Shown: positions 20,255 to 30,013, counted from the stretch's first letter. The stretch: 64,000 nucleotides of DNA from Bdellovibrionia bacterium (GCA_030427805.1 JAUICP010000004.1:124001-188000); one strand, 5' to 3'. A program made the numbers and translations. The notes: generated from the sequence alone by a model not told the origin.

Positions 20255-20940
20255 GTTACGACGTCTTTATGCTCACCTACGAAGAACCCGAAGGTGACGA
20301 AAATTTCGAAGCCCTGCGAGAGCTTTGCCCACGAGCCCAGAGAATCGATGGTATAAAAGGAATTCTAAATGCCCACAAGGCCTGCGCTGATGCGAGCCAG
20401 ACCGAGCTTTTCTTTGTCGTCGATGGGGATAACCAAGTTCTCGATCACTTCAAATTTGATTATCAAGCCGAAGAACAGGACCGCGATGCCATTCATGTGT
20501 GGCGCTGTAAAAATGCGGTTAACGACCTTATCTATGGCTATGGGGCTATCAAACTTTTTCCGAAAGCCCATGTTTTGGAAAAGGCTCATATGTCAGTGGA
20601 TATGTCGACGAGCCTCACTCCGAAGTACAAAATTATTCACGAACTAGCCTCAATTACCTGCTTTAATACCGATCCCTACAACACCTGGAAGAGTGCTTTT
20701 AGGGAGTGCGTAAAACTCTCAAGTGGGCTTATTAAGAATCAAAAACAAGACGAAACCATCGAACGCCTCAATGTTTGGTGCCAAATAGGTGGTGATCGCG
20801 TCTACGGTGAGTGGTGCCTGAGAGGCGCCCAAATGGGCCGTGAATACGGAGAAAAATACCGAGATCAGCCCGAAAAAATCGCTAAAATTAATGATTTTGA
20901 CTGGCTAAAGACTGAATTTGAGAATTTGGCCAATACATAG
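20251..20940 (+). CDS. Glycosyltransferase-like 'DGDN' protein, copy 2
   Basis: FMLTYEEPEGDENF...LFFVVDGDNQVLDHF...NAVNDLIYGYGAIKLFPK; 4-bp overlap with copy 1. Confidence 0.6.
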   Translation: MSYDVFMLTYEEPEGDENFEALRELCPRAQRIDGIKGILNAHKACADASQTELFFVVDGDNQVLDHFKFDYQAEEQDRDAIHVWRCKNAVNDLIYGYGAIKLFPKAHVLEKAHMSVDMSTSLTPKYKIIHELASITCFNTDPYNTWKSAFRECVKLSSGLIKNQKQDETIERLNVWCQIGGDRVYGEWCLRGAQMGREYGEKYRDQPEKIAKINDFDWLKTEFENLANT

Positions 20941-21016
20941 CCCCATGGGACTAAGAACTTCTTAAATAATCCCCTAGAAACTGTTAGCCTGAATCCATAT
21001 CGATTGAGAGGAATCC

Positions 21017-22459
21017 ATGTCATCTGAAGAGAAAAAAAGTAAAGAGAGTATTAAACACTCCAGTGACGTTAGCCCTACCTTCTGTATCCTTCCTTGGATT
21101 CACCTTTCGACGCGTCCAAATGGTCATATGCGAGTTTGCTGTACGGCCAATGCCTCAAGCGCTGGTGCTACCAATGATAAAAAATACGGTGGCGAAGTTG
21201 GAATCCTAAAAAATGATGATGGCAAACCGGCAAACCTCAATCACACAGACCTTCTTTCGGCCTGGAATAATTCCTATATGAAGGACATCCGCACAAAAAT
21301 GCTCAATGGAGAAATTCCACCTTCTTGTACTAAGTGTTTCAAAGAAGAAGAAGCGGGACATAGCTCCAAGAGAGTCTGGGAAACTGCCTATTGGCTAAAA
21401 AGAATCGATGCTAAGGAACTCATTGATAATACCAAAGAAGATGGCTCGATCCCACCTCAGATCGGTTACGTCGATCTTCGCCTTGGAACTAAATGTAACT
21501 TAAAATGCATTATGTGCTCGCCCCACGACAGCTCTCTTTGGGTGGGAGATTGGAAGAAGCTCTATCCACAAATTCAAAATGATAGTCTTCGCGGAATTAT
21601 GACTTGGAGTAATAAAGGCCAAGTGGATGGTGCCACCTACGATTGGCACAAAGAAAACAAACAATTCTGGGAACAACTTTACGAGCAAATCCCCAATATG
21701 AAGCAGCTCTATTTTGCTGGCGGCGAGAGCACGATTATCGAAGAGCATTACACCTTACTCGAAGAATGCATAAAACGTGGGGAAGCCCATCACATCGAAC
21801 TTCGTTACAATAGCAACGGAATCGAAATGCCAGAGAGACTTTTTGAGCTTTGGAATCACTTTCAAAGGGTCCGTTTCCACTTTTCAATCGACTCCATCAA
21901 AGAGATGAACGACTATATTCGCTATCCTTCTAAATTCGAACATATCGAAAAACAATTACGCCTTTTGGACGAAACTCCTGATAACGTCGAAGTAACGATC
22001 GCCTGTGCCGTGCAGATGTTAAATATGTACTATATTCCCGACTTTATTCGTTGGAAGCTTGAGCAAAATTATAAAAAAATCAACCCCTACCCATTGGGAG
22101 CGGGACTTATTAATTTTCATTTCGTCTACCACCCAGCCAATTTAAACGTAAAAGTATTTCCTCCCGCCTTTAAAGCAAAAGTTCGAAAAAAATACGAAGA
22201 GTTCTTCCAGTGGCTGAAAGAAAATTATCGCGATGATCAAGAGTTCTTAGACAACGCCTACGGCATAAAAAGACTTAAAGGAATGGTTTCATTTATGGAG
22301 TCCGAGGATTGGTCGCAAAGAATGCCTGAGTTTCGTGAATACATTCGCATTATGGATGGGATTCGAGGGACCCGTTTTACCCATGTCTTCCCAGAGATGG
22401 CGGAACTTCTCGAAGAAACTTCTCAAGACGAGAACCTCTCACAAAATTCAGTTTCTTAG
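21017..22459 (+). CDS. Twitch-domain radical SAM protein
   Basis: N-terminal FCILPWIHLSTRPNGHMRVCC, then LGTKCNLKCIMCSP (CX3CX2C). Confidence 0.88.
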   Translation: MSSEEKKSKESIKHSSDVSPTFCILPWIHLSTRPNGHMRVCCTANASSAGATNDKKYGGEVGILKNDDGKPANLNHTDLLSAWNNSYMKDIRTKMLNGEIPPSCTKCFKEEEAGHSSKRVWETAYWLKRIDAKELIDNTKEDGSIPPQIGYVDLRLGTKCNLKCIMCSPHDSSLWVGDWKKLYPQIQNDSLRGIMTWSNKGQVDGATYDWHKENKQFWEQLYEQIPNMKQLYFAGGESTIIEEHYTLLEECIKRGEAHHIELRYNSNGIEMPERLFELWNHFQRVRFHFSIDSIKEMNDYIRYPSKFEHIEKQLRLLDETPDNVEVTIACAVQMLNMYYIPDFIRWKLEQNYKKINPYPLGAGLINFHFVYHPANLNVKVFPPAFKAKVRKKYEEFFQWLKENYRDDQEFLDNAYGIKRLKGMVSFMESEDWSQRMPEFREYIRIMDGIRGTRFTHVFPEMAELLEETSQDENLSQNSVS

Positions 22460-22493
22460 AGGAATATTATCACTAGTTGAATTCAAACTGACC

Positions 22494-22682
22494 CAATTTC
22501 CTGTGTTTTTGGAACGAGGAGAATCAGGTTCTCGTTGTTCCAAGTATCCTGGGAGTCCATTTTTAGGGCCGGGCTCCTGCCCTTCTTGCCCGGGTCACAT
22601 CCGGCTGGCAAGAGCCCTAAAAATGAACCCCCATGACACTTTCCACAAAGAATGATTCTCCTCATCCCTCAAACAAAGAATT
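22494..22682. repeat. Large imperfect palindrome (approx. 75-bp arms)
   Basis: GGAACGAGGAGAATCAGGTTCTCGTT...GGGAGTCCATTTTTAGGGC pairs with GCCCTAAAAATGAACCCCCATGA...AATGATTCTCCTCATCC; 10-bp perfect core TTTTTAGGGC/GCCCTAAAAA. Confidence 0.8.
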
Positions 22683-22704
22683 TGGATTCAATTTATAAAA
22701 TGAA

Positions 22705-23589
22705 CTAAGCGTAGGCTGCTTTCTTTCGGCTTTTCAATAGGAAGGTGTTGTGAAAATAAGTGTAGATATCAAGACGATCCTGAAGATGGTGAATTGTTTT
22801 AGATGTGCACCAGGTTCGTCTTACCAAACAACCTAAGTTATCTCGAATCATGGCACAAGTGTGATTAAGATAAAAAAGAGGGTCAAAACCTCCCTCCTTA
22901 AGTTCGCCTTGACCAACAACACACCCTCTTCTTCCTCTATACTGAATGTATTCTGATTTTGGAAAGTGTCGCGTAACACTTTTGATGTAATGGGGATTTT
23001 GATCGGATTCGATCGTGACTGGAGATCCAATGGTCTCTTTAAGTTCCATAAAAAGTTGCGCTCTCGCTTTATGTCTTTGGTCCTTTCTTCTTCCATATTT
23101 TTTTCGAGACCGTTTTGCAAGTAGGCCTTTGGCGGGCATAATGGAAGCTCTGGCTCCTAAAATTCTTTGAGTGTACTTTTCGACGACAACCGTAATGCTC
23201 AAGGGCTTCATTTTACTATGTTCAAAGGTTTCCATATCATCGAAAATAATTTCTTGAACGGACGAGCTTTGAATTAACTGTTGTCGATTTTTTTCTCGCG
23301 CCATCCTGGCTAGAAATTGAAGTTTCGAAGCAACCGTATTTTTACTAATACCTAAAAGAAGGGCGATTCGTCTTTGGGAATTCTTGCTGGCGATGAGTTT
23401 GAGGATGATGGGATTCAAATGCCGTTTATTTTGGTGGATGCATTTTTGAGTTGAGGCCTTAGAAAAAGTGGTATTGCAACGGGTGCAGATAAATCGTTGG
23501 ATAGATTTGTAGTCGGATTTTCGTTTGAAAAATCCGTGTTTTCGAATTTCTGAATGTCGTTGGGGGCATAGAGGGCAGTATCTCTTCAT
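22705..23589 (-). CDS. IS1-like family transposase
   Basis: Zn ribbon CPLCPQRH..., HTH RRIALLLGISKNTVASKL, IIFDDMETFE / VTIESDQNPHY / IRDNLGCLVRRTWCTSKTIHHLQDRLDIYTYFHN. Confidence 0.8.
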   Translation of the reverse strand: MKRYCPLCPQRHSEIRKHGFFKRKSDYKSIQRFICTRCNTTFSKASTQKCIHQNKRHLNPIILKLIASKNSQRRIALLLGISKNTVASKLQFLARMAREKNRQQLIQSSSVQEIIFDDMETFEHSKMKPLSITVVVEKYTQRILGARASIMPAKGLLAKRSRKKYGRRKDQRHKARAQLFMELKETIGSPVTIESDQNPHYIKSVTRHFPKSEYIQYRGRRGCVVGQGELKEGGFDPLFYLNHTCAMIRDNLGCLVRRTWCTSKTIHHLQDRLDIYTYFHNTFLLKSRKKAAYA

Positions 23590-23658
23590 AGTTTAGAGAT
23601 ACTGCATCTAAGATACCAAACGCCTTGATCTCGTACCCAACATTAAACTGACCCAGTT

Positions 23659-24735
23659 TCAGTTGAATTGGTCTTTAAAGGGATCAAACTCGGTTCCACA
23701 GGTTTTTGCGCAAACCTTAAGCTTCCCGTCTTTAATCGAAGGTTTTGGCCAAGAATCTGGGATCAACTTTTGAAAAAATGGCCCTTCAACAATTTCTTTA
23801 AGGGGTTTTTCAATGGCAGAAATCGCTGACTTGCCCCCTACCTCTTCAATGAGCTTCCAAATAGGAGCGGCCTTTTCTTTAAAATACCATGGGTAGAGTT
23901 GATTCCCCGTCCAACAGCAGGGAAATGCTAAACCCTCTGCCGAAATATAAAGACTCTTTTCTTCATCCACTTTACAGGAAACTGGCGTGCGATCGAGGTA
24001 GGCATCTAAACTGCCATACTTTGCAACTAGATCTTCTTCTCTTTTTAAACTTTTATTGTGGTACTTAGGATCTTCAGGCATTTCCAAAAAATACTCTTCA
24101 TTCCCCTCTTTATCGTAAACAACTTGAGTCGGTTTTACGGCCGATCGTTCATTGCTAAAAAAACGGCCCGTTTTTTTGATATTGATTCGCTCAAAGCCCA
24201 ACTCTTTTGAAAGCTTCTTAACTTCCTCGACCTGGTGTTCATTATGCTTAAATACAATAAAGTCCCAATAAGCTTTCCCACCGGCTCCTATGTAGGCTTT
24301 TACGTTTTCCATAATCGCATCAAAATGAGTCCCTCGACGATAGATGTGATTCGTGTCAGCTAAGCCATCAATAGAGAAATGTACAAGGGTCACATTCTTG
24401 GCTAACTCCTGCCACCATTCGGGCTTTCTCACTCCTCCATTGGTAAAAAGCTCGAGTCGGATTTGATCAGAGTGACTTCGAAAATACTTGAGAACTTCTA
24501 AAGTATCTTTAGCAGCAATGGGATCTCCGTAATTACCGCACATGTAAATTCGATCGAGTTGAGAAATAAAATCGGGCTGAAATACTCTCTTCGCCGCCTC
24601 TAAATCAAGTTCAGTTAGAGGCAATTGTGGATTGGTCTTACCACCACAAACCGTGCGTAAACACATCGGACAGCGAGCATTGCACTTAGAAGTAATTTCA
24701 AGGTGAACATGCTTAATCTGATCTAACCGATACAT
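23659..24735 (-). CDS. Radical SAM / SPASM protein
   Basis: EITSKCNARCPMCLR (CX3CX2C); C-terminal Cys-rich SPASM-like region FPCCW...KVCAKTC. Confidence 0.9.
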   Translation of the reverse strand: MYRLDQIKHVHLEITSKCNARCPMCLRTVCGGKTNPQLPLTELDLEAAKRVFQPDFISQLDRIYMCGNYGDPIAAKDTLEVLKYFRSHSDQIRLELFTNGGVRKPEWWQELAKNVTLVHFSIDGLADTNHIYRRGTHFDAIMENVKAYIGAGGKAYWDFIVFKHNEHQVEEVKKLSKELGFERINIKKTGRFFSNERSAVKPTQVVYDKEGNEEYFLEMPEDPKYHNKSLKREEDLVAKYGSLDAYLDRTPVSCKVDEEKSLYISAEGLAFPCCWTGNQLYPWYFKEKAAPIWKLIEEVGGKSAISAIEKPLKEIVEGPFFQKLIPDSWPKPSIKDGKLKVCAKTCGTEFDPFKDQFN

Positions 24736-25896
24736 TTAGTTCTTTCTTTCAAAGGTCTTGTCACCGGGCCAGAGTGGCCATTGAGCGCCTTCTTTTCTTT
24801 TGGGAATCTTACTATCGGCACTACTTACGCAACTCGGTGTTGAACATGCCTTAGGACTATCAAATAACTGAAAACCCTTTTCAATATGCCCGAGGGGCTC
24901 GTCGTGACAACTGTAGCTGCGCTTAATACTTCCGTCGGGTTCTCGAATAATAATGCTACGATATCCAGAGGAACACTCCCAACCCTGAAAGCGATTAAAG
25001 TTAAAGGCATTAAAACGCTCAGCCTGGTCCATGTACCATGACTTTCTATTCTTATCTTTAAACTCAACTTGCATTACTGGCGGCACTGAATCATGGCTTT
25101 CATCGTAGAGGTCACGATTTTTAGGGCCCGAGTAACTCGGTCGCATCGACTTCTTTTCGCGACTCTCTAGGCGATTCTTTGTGTAATCCATTTGCGGCAT
25201 ACCGTTCTGCAATCGATCCAATTGATCTTTGCTATAGCCATCGACAACTCTAGAGGCCGTCGGATCACTCTGTGGCTTAAGGGTCACATTGATCCCTTGT
25301 TCGTGAAAATAAAGGGCATCTTTCCAAAGCAATTCAAATCGCTCCGGCACCATGACCATATTAATGGTGACCTGAATATCGTTTTCTTGCAAAAAGATAA
25401 GCTTTTCAGAAAATCGCTCGGGCACTGCAAACTCTTTGTGATAACTGGCAGTCACACTGACTCTGTGTAAATTTTTGGTCGCCTCGACATACTTCTTCAA
25501 CCAGCCAATTCCCGGGCTCATATTACTTGTCATATGAACGCTCTGGTAATTGGTATTTGGTAGGTCCTCGGAGTATGTTTGGAGTATTTTTAGGTACCCT
25601 GGGTGCATGGTCGGCTCACCTCCACTAAATGAGAAGTGAAACGAATTAAAACCGCGCTCTCGGGCTTGGCGCTTAATCTCGGCCAAAGTACTCAACACTA
25701 ATTCAGTCGTGCGATGATCTTTCTTATCCGAGCGCGCGTAGGGCCAGCAATAAGAGCACTTATAGTTGCAAAATCGTCCCAACAACCAGCTCACACAAAA
25801 GAGATCTCGATACAACAAGCTCCTCTGCCCGACTAACTCCAATTCCTCAAAAGGAATTTCCCGAAAATCATATTTTGACCAAAGAGTATTATCCAT
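24736..25896 (-). CDS. Radical SAM protein
   Basis: WLLGRFCNYKCSYCWP (CX3CX2C), FSFSGGEPTMHPGY; additional C-terminal cysteines. Confidence 0.9.
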   Translation of the reverse strand: MDNTLWSKYDFREIPFEELELVGQRSLLYRDLFCVSWLLGRFCNYKCSYCWPYARSDKKDHRTTELVLSTLAEIKRQARERGFNSFHFSFSGGEPTMHPGYLKILQTYSEDLPNTNYQSVHMTSNMSPGIGWLKKYVEATKNLHRVSVTASYHKEFAVPERFSEKLIFLQENDIQVTINMVMVPERFELLWKDALYFHEQGINVTLKPQSDPTASRVVDGYSKDQLDRLQNGMPQMDYTKNRLESREKKSMRPSYSGPKNRDLYDESHDSVPPVMQVEFKDKNRKSWYMDQAERFNAFNFNRFQGWECSSGYRSIIIREPDGSIKRSYSCHDEPLGHIEKGFQLFDSPKACSTPSCVSSADSKIPKRKEGAQWPLWPGDKTFERKN

Positions 25897-25900
25897 GAAG

Positions 25901-27715
25901 CTACTGCACCTCTAAATCAAAGGGCATTCTCGCTTGCACCCCTTGCATCTTCTGCAAGCTTTTGATCTCTTTTACCTTAGCACTGAGTTTTTCAATCTCA
26001 GTATCCGAAAACCATAGATCGAGCTTGCTCGATACTAGGCTGGCAAAGCGCTTAATGAGCATTTCAAATGGATTCTTTTCTCCAGGAAAGAATTTAACCT
26101 GGTAAGATTCGACTTTAGCCTCATTCGCAAGGGCATCAATGGCTTCAGGAAGACCACCAATTTCATCGACAAGACCAATTTCTTTTGCTCGAGTTCCCGA
26201 CCAAACACGGCCTCCAGCAATTTTATCGACAGCTTCAAGTGATTCAAACTTGCGACCCTCTTTGACAATAGTAATAAATCGCTCATAAATATTTTCTATA
26301 ACAGCTTGAACCTTTGCTTTTTCAAAATCGGTCATTTCTCTGTTGGGATTTCTATTATCTGCGTAGGAATTAGTTACAACCCGATCAAATTTCATCCCAA
26401 GGTTTTCGTCAAAAAACTTTTGCGTATTAAAGACCAGGCCAAAAACCCCAATCGATCCCGTGATCGTCGTTGATTCCGCATATATTTTGTCGGCACCGGC
26501 CGCTAAGTAGTAACCTCCACTCGCTGCGACGTTAGAAAAAGAGACGTAAATTGGGATTTTCTTCTTTTCTTTTAAACGCTTGAGCTCTTCGTACATGATA
26601 TCGGCAGCCATAGCGTCACCACCAGGGCTATCGACTCTTACTACGAGACCTTTCACATTCTTATCTTTTTGAATTTCTCTAATTTGCTCAACGAAACTCT
26701 CAGAACCGAGAGTGTCATCATCATTTTCACCGTACATGATCTGGCCTTCGGCCATCACAACAGCAATTTTATCTTTCGCAAAGCTGGTATCACCCGAAGC
26801 TTTATTATAGGCGCGATAGCCGATAAAGTGAGGGTCTTTGTCTTTGCCTTCTTTTTTCTCATCCATTCCGAGAATGATCTTGATCTCATCAATGGCTTGG
26901 GACTCGGTCATGACCTGGCTCACCAACTTTTTCTCCATGGCATCTTTAGCCAGCACAATTTCTAAAGACTCCGCCCAAGTATTGAGCTCTTCTGCTTTGA
27001 ATTCGCGTCCTTCAGAGGTCTTTGCTAAGTAGTGTGTCCAAAGGTCACTGAGGAGCTCGCTAACCTGCTTGCGATTTTCAGAACTCATAGACTCGCGAAT
27101 AAATGGTTCAACGGCTGACTTAAAATCACCCACTCTAAACACAATGGGTTTGATGTCTAACTTTTCAAGAGTCCCCTTAAAAAAACTAGGTACTGAGGCA
27201 AAACCATTATTTTCAACATAACCCTGGGGATATAGAAAGACTTCATCAGCAACCGATGAAAGGTAAAGGGCTGCCTCTGTGTAGAAGTCCGCGTAGGCGA
27301 TGATAAACTTGCCCGACTTCTTAAACGTCTCAAGAGCGCGCCTTAAGGCTTCGACCGATGCCCAGCCGCCATCGACGTAGTAAAAACGCAAGTAGAGCCC
27401 CTTAATCGAATCATTTTTTGCGGCACTCTCAAGAGCTTTGCGTACATCCCATAAGCCAATTTGTGGTTCCAACTTGCTAAAACCCATTGGACCACCAAAA
27501 TGAAAATTAAAATTACTATCTTTTTCTACGATTTCACCCATGAGGTTGAGTCGCAAAACAGAGTTTTCTTTGAGATCGGTATCACCCGGCCCTCCAGATG
27601 TTCCACCTAACAAGGCTAAAAACGAAAGAGAGAACAGGAAAAAGAAACTCATTGCCGTCGAGGCAATGAAATAGCCGGAAGCTGATGCCAGCATCATCTT
27701 AAAAAAATCTTTCAT
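25901..27715 (-). CDS. sppA: Signal peptide peptidase SppA (S49, 67K type)
   Basis: VKGLVVRVDSPGGDAMAADIMYEEL, SNVAASGGYYLAAGADKIYAESTTITGSIGV. Confidence 0.95.
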   Translation of the reverse strand: MKDFFKMMLASASGYFIASTAMSFFFLFSLSFLALLGGTSGGPGDTDLKENSVLRLNLMGEIVEKDSNFNFHFGGPMGFSKLEPQIGLWDVRKALESAAKNDSIKGLYLRFYYVDGGWASVEALRRALETFKKSGKFIIAYADFYTEAALYLSSVADEVFLYPQGYVENNGFASVPSFFKGTLEKLDIKPIVFRVGDFKSAVEPFIRESMSSENRKQVSELLSDLWTHYLAKTSEGREFKAEELNTWAESLEIVLAKDAMEKKLVSQVMTESQAIDEIKIILGMDEKKEGKDKDPHFIGYRAYNKASGDTSFAKDKIAVVMAEGQIMYGENDDDTLGSESFVEQIREIQKDKNVKGLVVRVDSPGGDAMAADIMYEELKRLKEKKKIPIYVSFSNVAASGGYYLAAGADKIYAESTTITGSIGVFGLVFNTQKFFDENLGMKFDRVVTNSYADNRNPNREMTDFEKAKVQAVIENIYERFITIVKEGRKFESLEAVDKIAGGRVWSGTRAKEIGLVDEIGGLPEAIDALANEAKVESYQVKFFPGEKNPFEMLIKRFASLVSSKLDLWFSDTEIEKLSAKVKEIKSLQKMQGVQARMPFDLEVQ

Positions 27716-27753
27716 TAAAGGGACCTTTCTGAAATGTTCAACAACCTGTTATG

Positions 27754-28629
27754 TCACTGAAATCTGGTAGAAAAGTCAATAAAAGCGCCTGTGCGCCAAA
27801 GGCAGCTATCGGTAGGTGCTTGCTGGGGTTTACAAGAGGCATCAAATAGGGAGTTATAGGACCATGTGCGTCGCCCACGAGGTGACTCAAGACCTATGTG
27901 AAGGGTCTTACAGCCTCTTCCCAATTGAAAATTGATGGTTTTATTCTTCCAAAAGTATTGGCAAAGTTTCTCTTGAGCCAGACGACGATCTTCAGCGTAC
28001 TCAAAGTCAAAATCCATGGCTCGAGCGTGGCGATGATCACTGGAGGAAGCTCCTCCCCGCGCGCGATTATAACAATTTGGCCGAAACCAATGGCGGATCT
28101 TATCCACCTTCAGCCCCACTTCAGATTCAATAGATTGCATGACCAATAAAAGGGCTGCGGCCGAGTACCAACGACACCGGGGTGGCATCAAATGACGAAG
28201 TCCACAGGCAAGAGCGTCCTTTCGACGACTTCTCTCGTACTCATCATCGATGTCTGCCGGTGGAAGTTCGACGAGTTCTCTCACCGGATAGCCATTAACT
28301 CCTGAATCCTTCATAAACTGTTCAAAACCATCGATCGATAGTGGGTAAGAGCCTACATCTAAAACTGTTCCCGAAAATTTTGCGATAATCTCTTTTAAAA
28401 AAGCAGCTTCACCAGGCTTTTGCTCCCCACAGCCTCCATCAAAATGAAGGGGTGGAATCGTTGAAACATCCGGACGATCTTCTGGTACCGGAATCGGGCC
28501 CCAGCGATAGGGTTTTTCACGGGGAACTGGAATTTCATCAGCGCTAACTTCAGTGGGCCAAGTCGAATTGAAAAAGGAGAAAATGAGAAAGCCCATGAAT
28601 CCAATATAGACAATTTGCCCTTTGATCAT
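27754..28629 (-). CDS. M15-like / extensin-like peptidase domain protein
   Basis: Signal peptide; GGASSSDHRHARAMDFDFEY...KTLHIGLE (H..D..H pattern). Confidence 0.65.
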   Translation of the reverse strand: MIKGQIVYIGFMGFLIFSFFNSTWPTEVSADEIPVPREKPYRWGPIPVPEDRPDVSTIPPLHFDGGCGEQKPGEAAFLKEIIAKFSGTVLDVGSYPLSIDGFEQFMKDSGVNGYPVRELVELPPADIDDEYERSRRKDALACGLRHLMPPRCRWYSAAALLLVMQSIESEVGLKVDKIRHWFRPNCYNRARGGASSSDHRHARAMDFDFEYAEDRRLAQEKLCQYFWKNKTINFQLGRGCKTLHIGLESPRGRRTWSYNSLFDASCKPQQAPTDSCLWRTGAFIDFSTRFQ

Positions 28630-28646
28630 TCGTGCTCCTTAGCCCT

Positions 28647-28679
28647 AATTGACTGTTTCAAGCTGAAACACCTTCAATT
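28647..28679. promoter_or_regulatory. Nested palindrome upstream of M15-like gene, possible operator
   Basis: AATTGA-ct-GTTTCA-agc-TGAAAC-acct-TCAATT. Confidence 0.35.
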
Positions 28680-28959
28680 AAAGAGGAGACTTTTTTTCCA
28701 CTCAAGTGAGACTAATTGAAACAAAGACTTAGGTATTGGTAAATAAGGGTGTAATCTATTTAAAGGCAGGGAATTAATAGATTTTGTAGCTACTTTTTAC
28801 ATACGAAAAAAGCTTGGTCAGTCGAATAAACTATAGGTTCACTGACTATTAGTTTACCGGCCTGGATTTTGTAATGAGTAGTTATGGGTGAATGAATTGG
28901 GAAAATCTAAAAACATCTCAATTTGAAAAGTCCTAGGGACCTTCGGCATAGGTCTCAGG

Positions 28960-29967
28960 GTGGGAATTAAATTTAAAAATTTAAATAGGATTTTTATTTT
29001 GAGGGGAACACTTTTTAATCTAGGCAATCTGCAAAAGCTTTTCTGGCTCACTTTGAGTTTCGGAATCGCAGTGACGTATAACGCCTGTAGCAGGCTCGAA
29101 CCTAATGAAAACATCAAGGTCTTTGCCTCGGGAGGCTGTCGTGGACAGCTAGAGACAAACTTTAAAGCGACCTACTATCCGATTTTTCAGCAACATTGTA
29201 AGAGCTGTCACAGTTCCTTTACAGACCAGGGGCCCGGTGATTTCGCCGACGAAGACCTAAATATTGGTATCACGGCAATGTATGTCGACGAATACGGCTA
29301 TCCTGATAAACTCTCTTTGATCAATAAGAATGCTGTTGATCCCGGACATCCCGCACCAACTTCGGGACCAGAACTCGAGGAAGACATCTACTACGCCAAT
29401 CAATCTTGGAGCCAGGCACTCATCTCGTACGATACCTGTATTGGCTCCCCTCCTCCGGTAAAACCAAAAACAAAAGACTTTGTTATGAGCCATCCACTCG
29501 ATCCAGTGGGAACCTTGGCCTATACGCCCGTTTCATTGACCATGACTTTAGCAGGCGACCTCGAAGTGGGAAATGACCTACCTGGAGTGACATTTTCTTT
29601 TGAATATACCTTCGAAGGCGAAGAGCTCACTCTCGATCAGTGTACTGTTGAAAAAATCAGCCCCGACGGAAAGTGCTACTCTCCCGATACGGCTTATAAA
29701 ATTAGAAACTTGAAAGTTTCTACGGGCAGTACTCCTATTGATGTTAGTAATATTAACCTATTCTTCAACGGTGCCTTCTCAGGAACTCAGTCGACTTTCA
29801 GAGCCATTGATATTGAGGTTCCGGCCAATTCGATAGATTTCCAAATTTCAAGCGGAACGCAACCGGCAATCCTACAACCAGCTGAAGGATTTAATCCTGG
29901 AATCGACGCCCTTTCTTTTGAATTTAGCGTCCTCCAGGAGGCTGAAGTCGAGCCGGACAATCCTTAA
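28960..29967 (+). CDS. Lipoprotein with single c-type heme motif
   Basis: Lipobox-like VTYNAC; YYPIFQQHCKSCHSSF (CXXCH). Start codon uncertain. Confidence 0.65.
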   Translation: MGIKFKNLNRIFILRGTLFNLGNLQKLFWLTLSFGIAVTYNACSRLEPNENIKVFASGGCRGQLETNFKATYYPIFQQHCKSCHSSFTDQGPGDFADEDLNIGITAMYVDEYGYPDKLSLINKNAVDPGHPAPTSGPELEEDIYYANQSWSQALISYDTCIGSPPPVKPKTKDFVMSHPLDPVGTLAYTPVSLTMTLAGDLEVGNDLPGVTFSFEYTFEGEELTLDQCTVEKISPDGKCYSPDTAYKIRNLKVSTGSTPIDVSNINLFFNGAFSGTQSTFRAIDIEVPANSIDFQISSGTQPAILQPAEGFNPGIDALSFEFSVLQEAEVEPDNP

Positions 29968-30013
29968 GAGTCAGGTTGGCTTTATCACTTTTTAGGTGAA
30001 GATTGATTTCAAT

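Larger units (their letters stand above)
22485..23660 (-). mobile_element. IS1-like insertion sequence (boundaries provisional)
   Basis: Transposase ORF flanked by AAACTGACCCAATTTC (22485-22500) and AAACTGACCCAGTTTC (23645-23660). Confidence 0.6.

Noticed and set aside
22335-22665. Short ORFs on both strands across the palindrome
   Set aside because: Both arms produce mirrored open frames because the DNA is palindromic; no coding evidence.
22494-22682. Palindrome as an integron attC site
   Set aside because: No convincing RYYYAAC/GTTRRRY core sites or nearby integrase; kept only as an unexplained palindrome.
19295-27715. Calling the radical SAM region a RiPP cluster
   Set aside because: No precursor peptide, RRE domain or peptide exporter could be identified by reading the gaps; reported only as an unexplained modification module.
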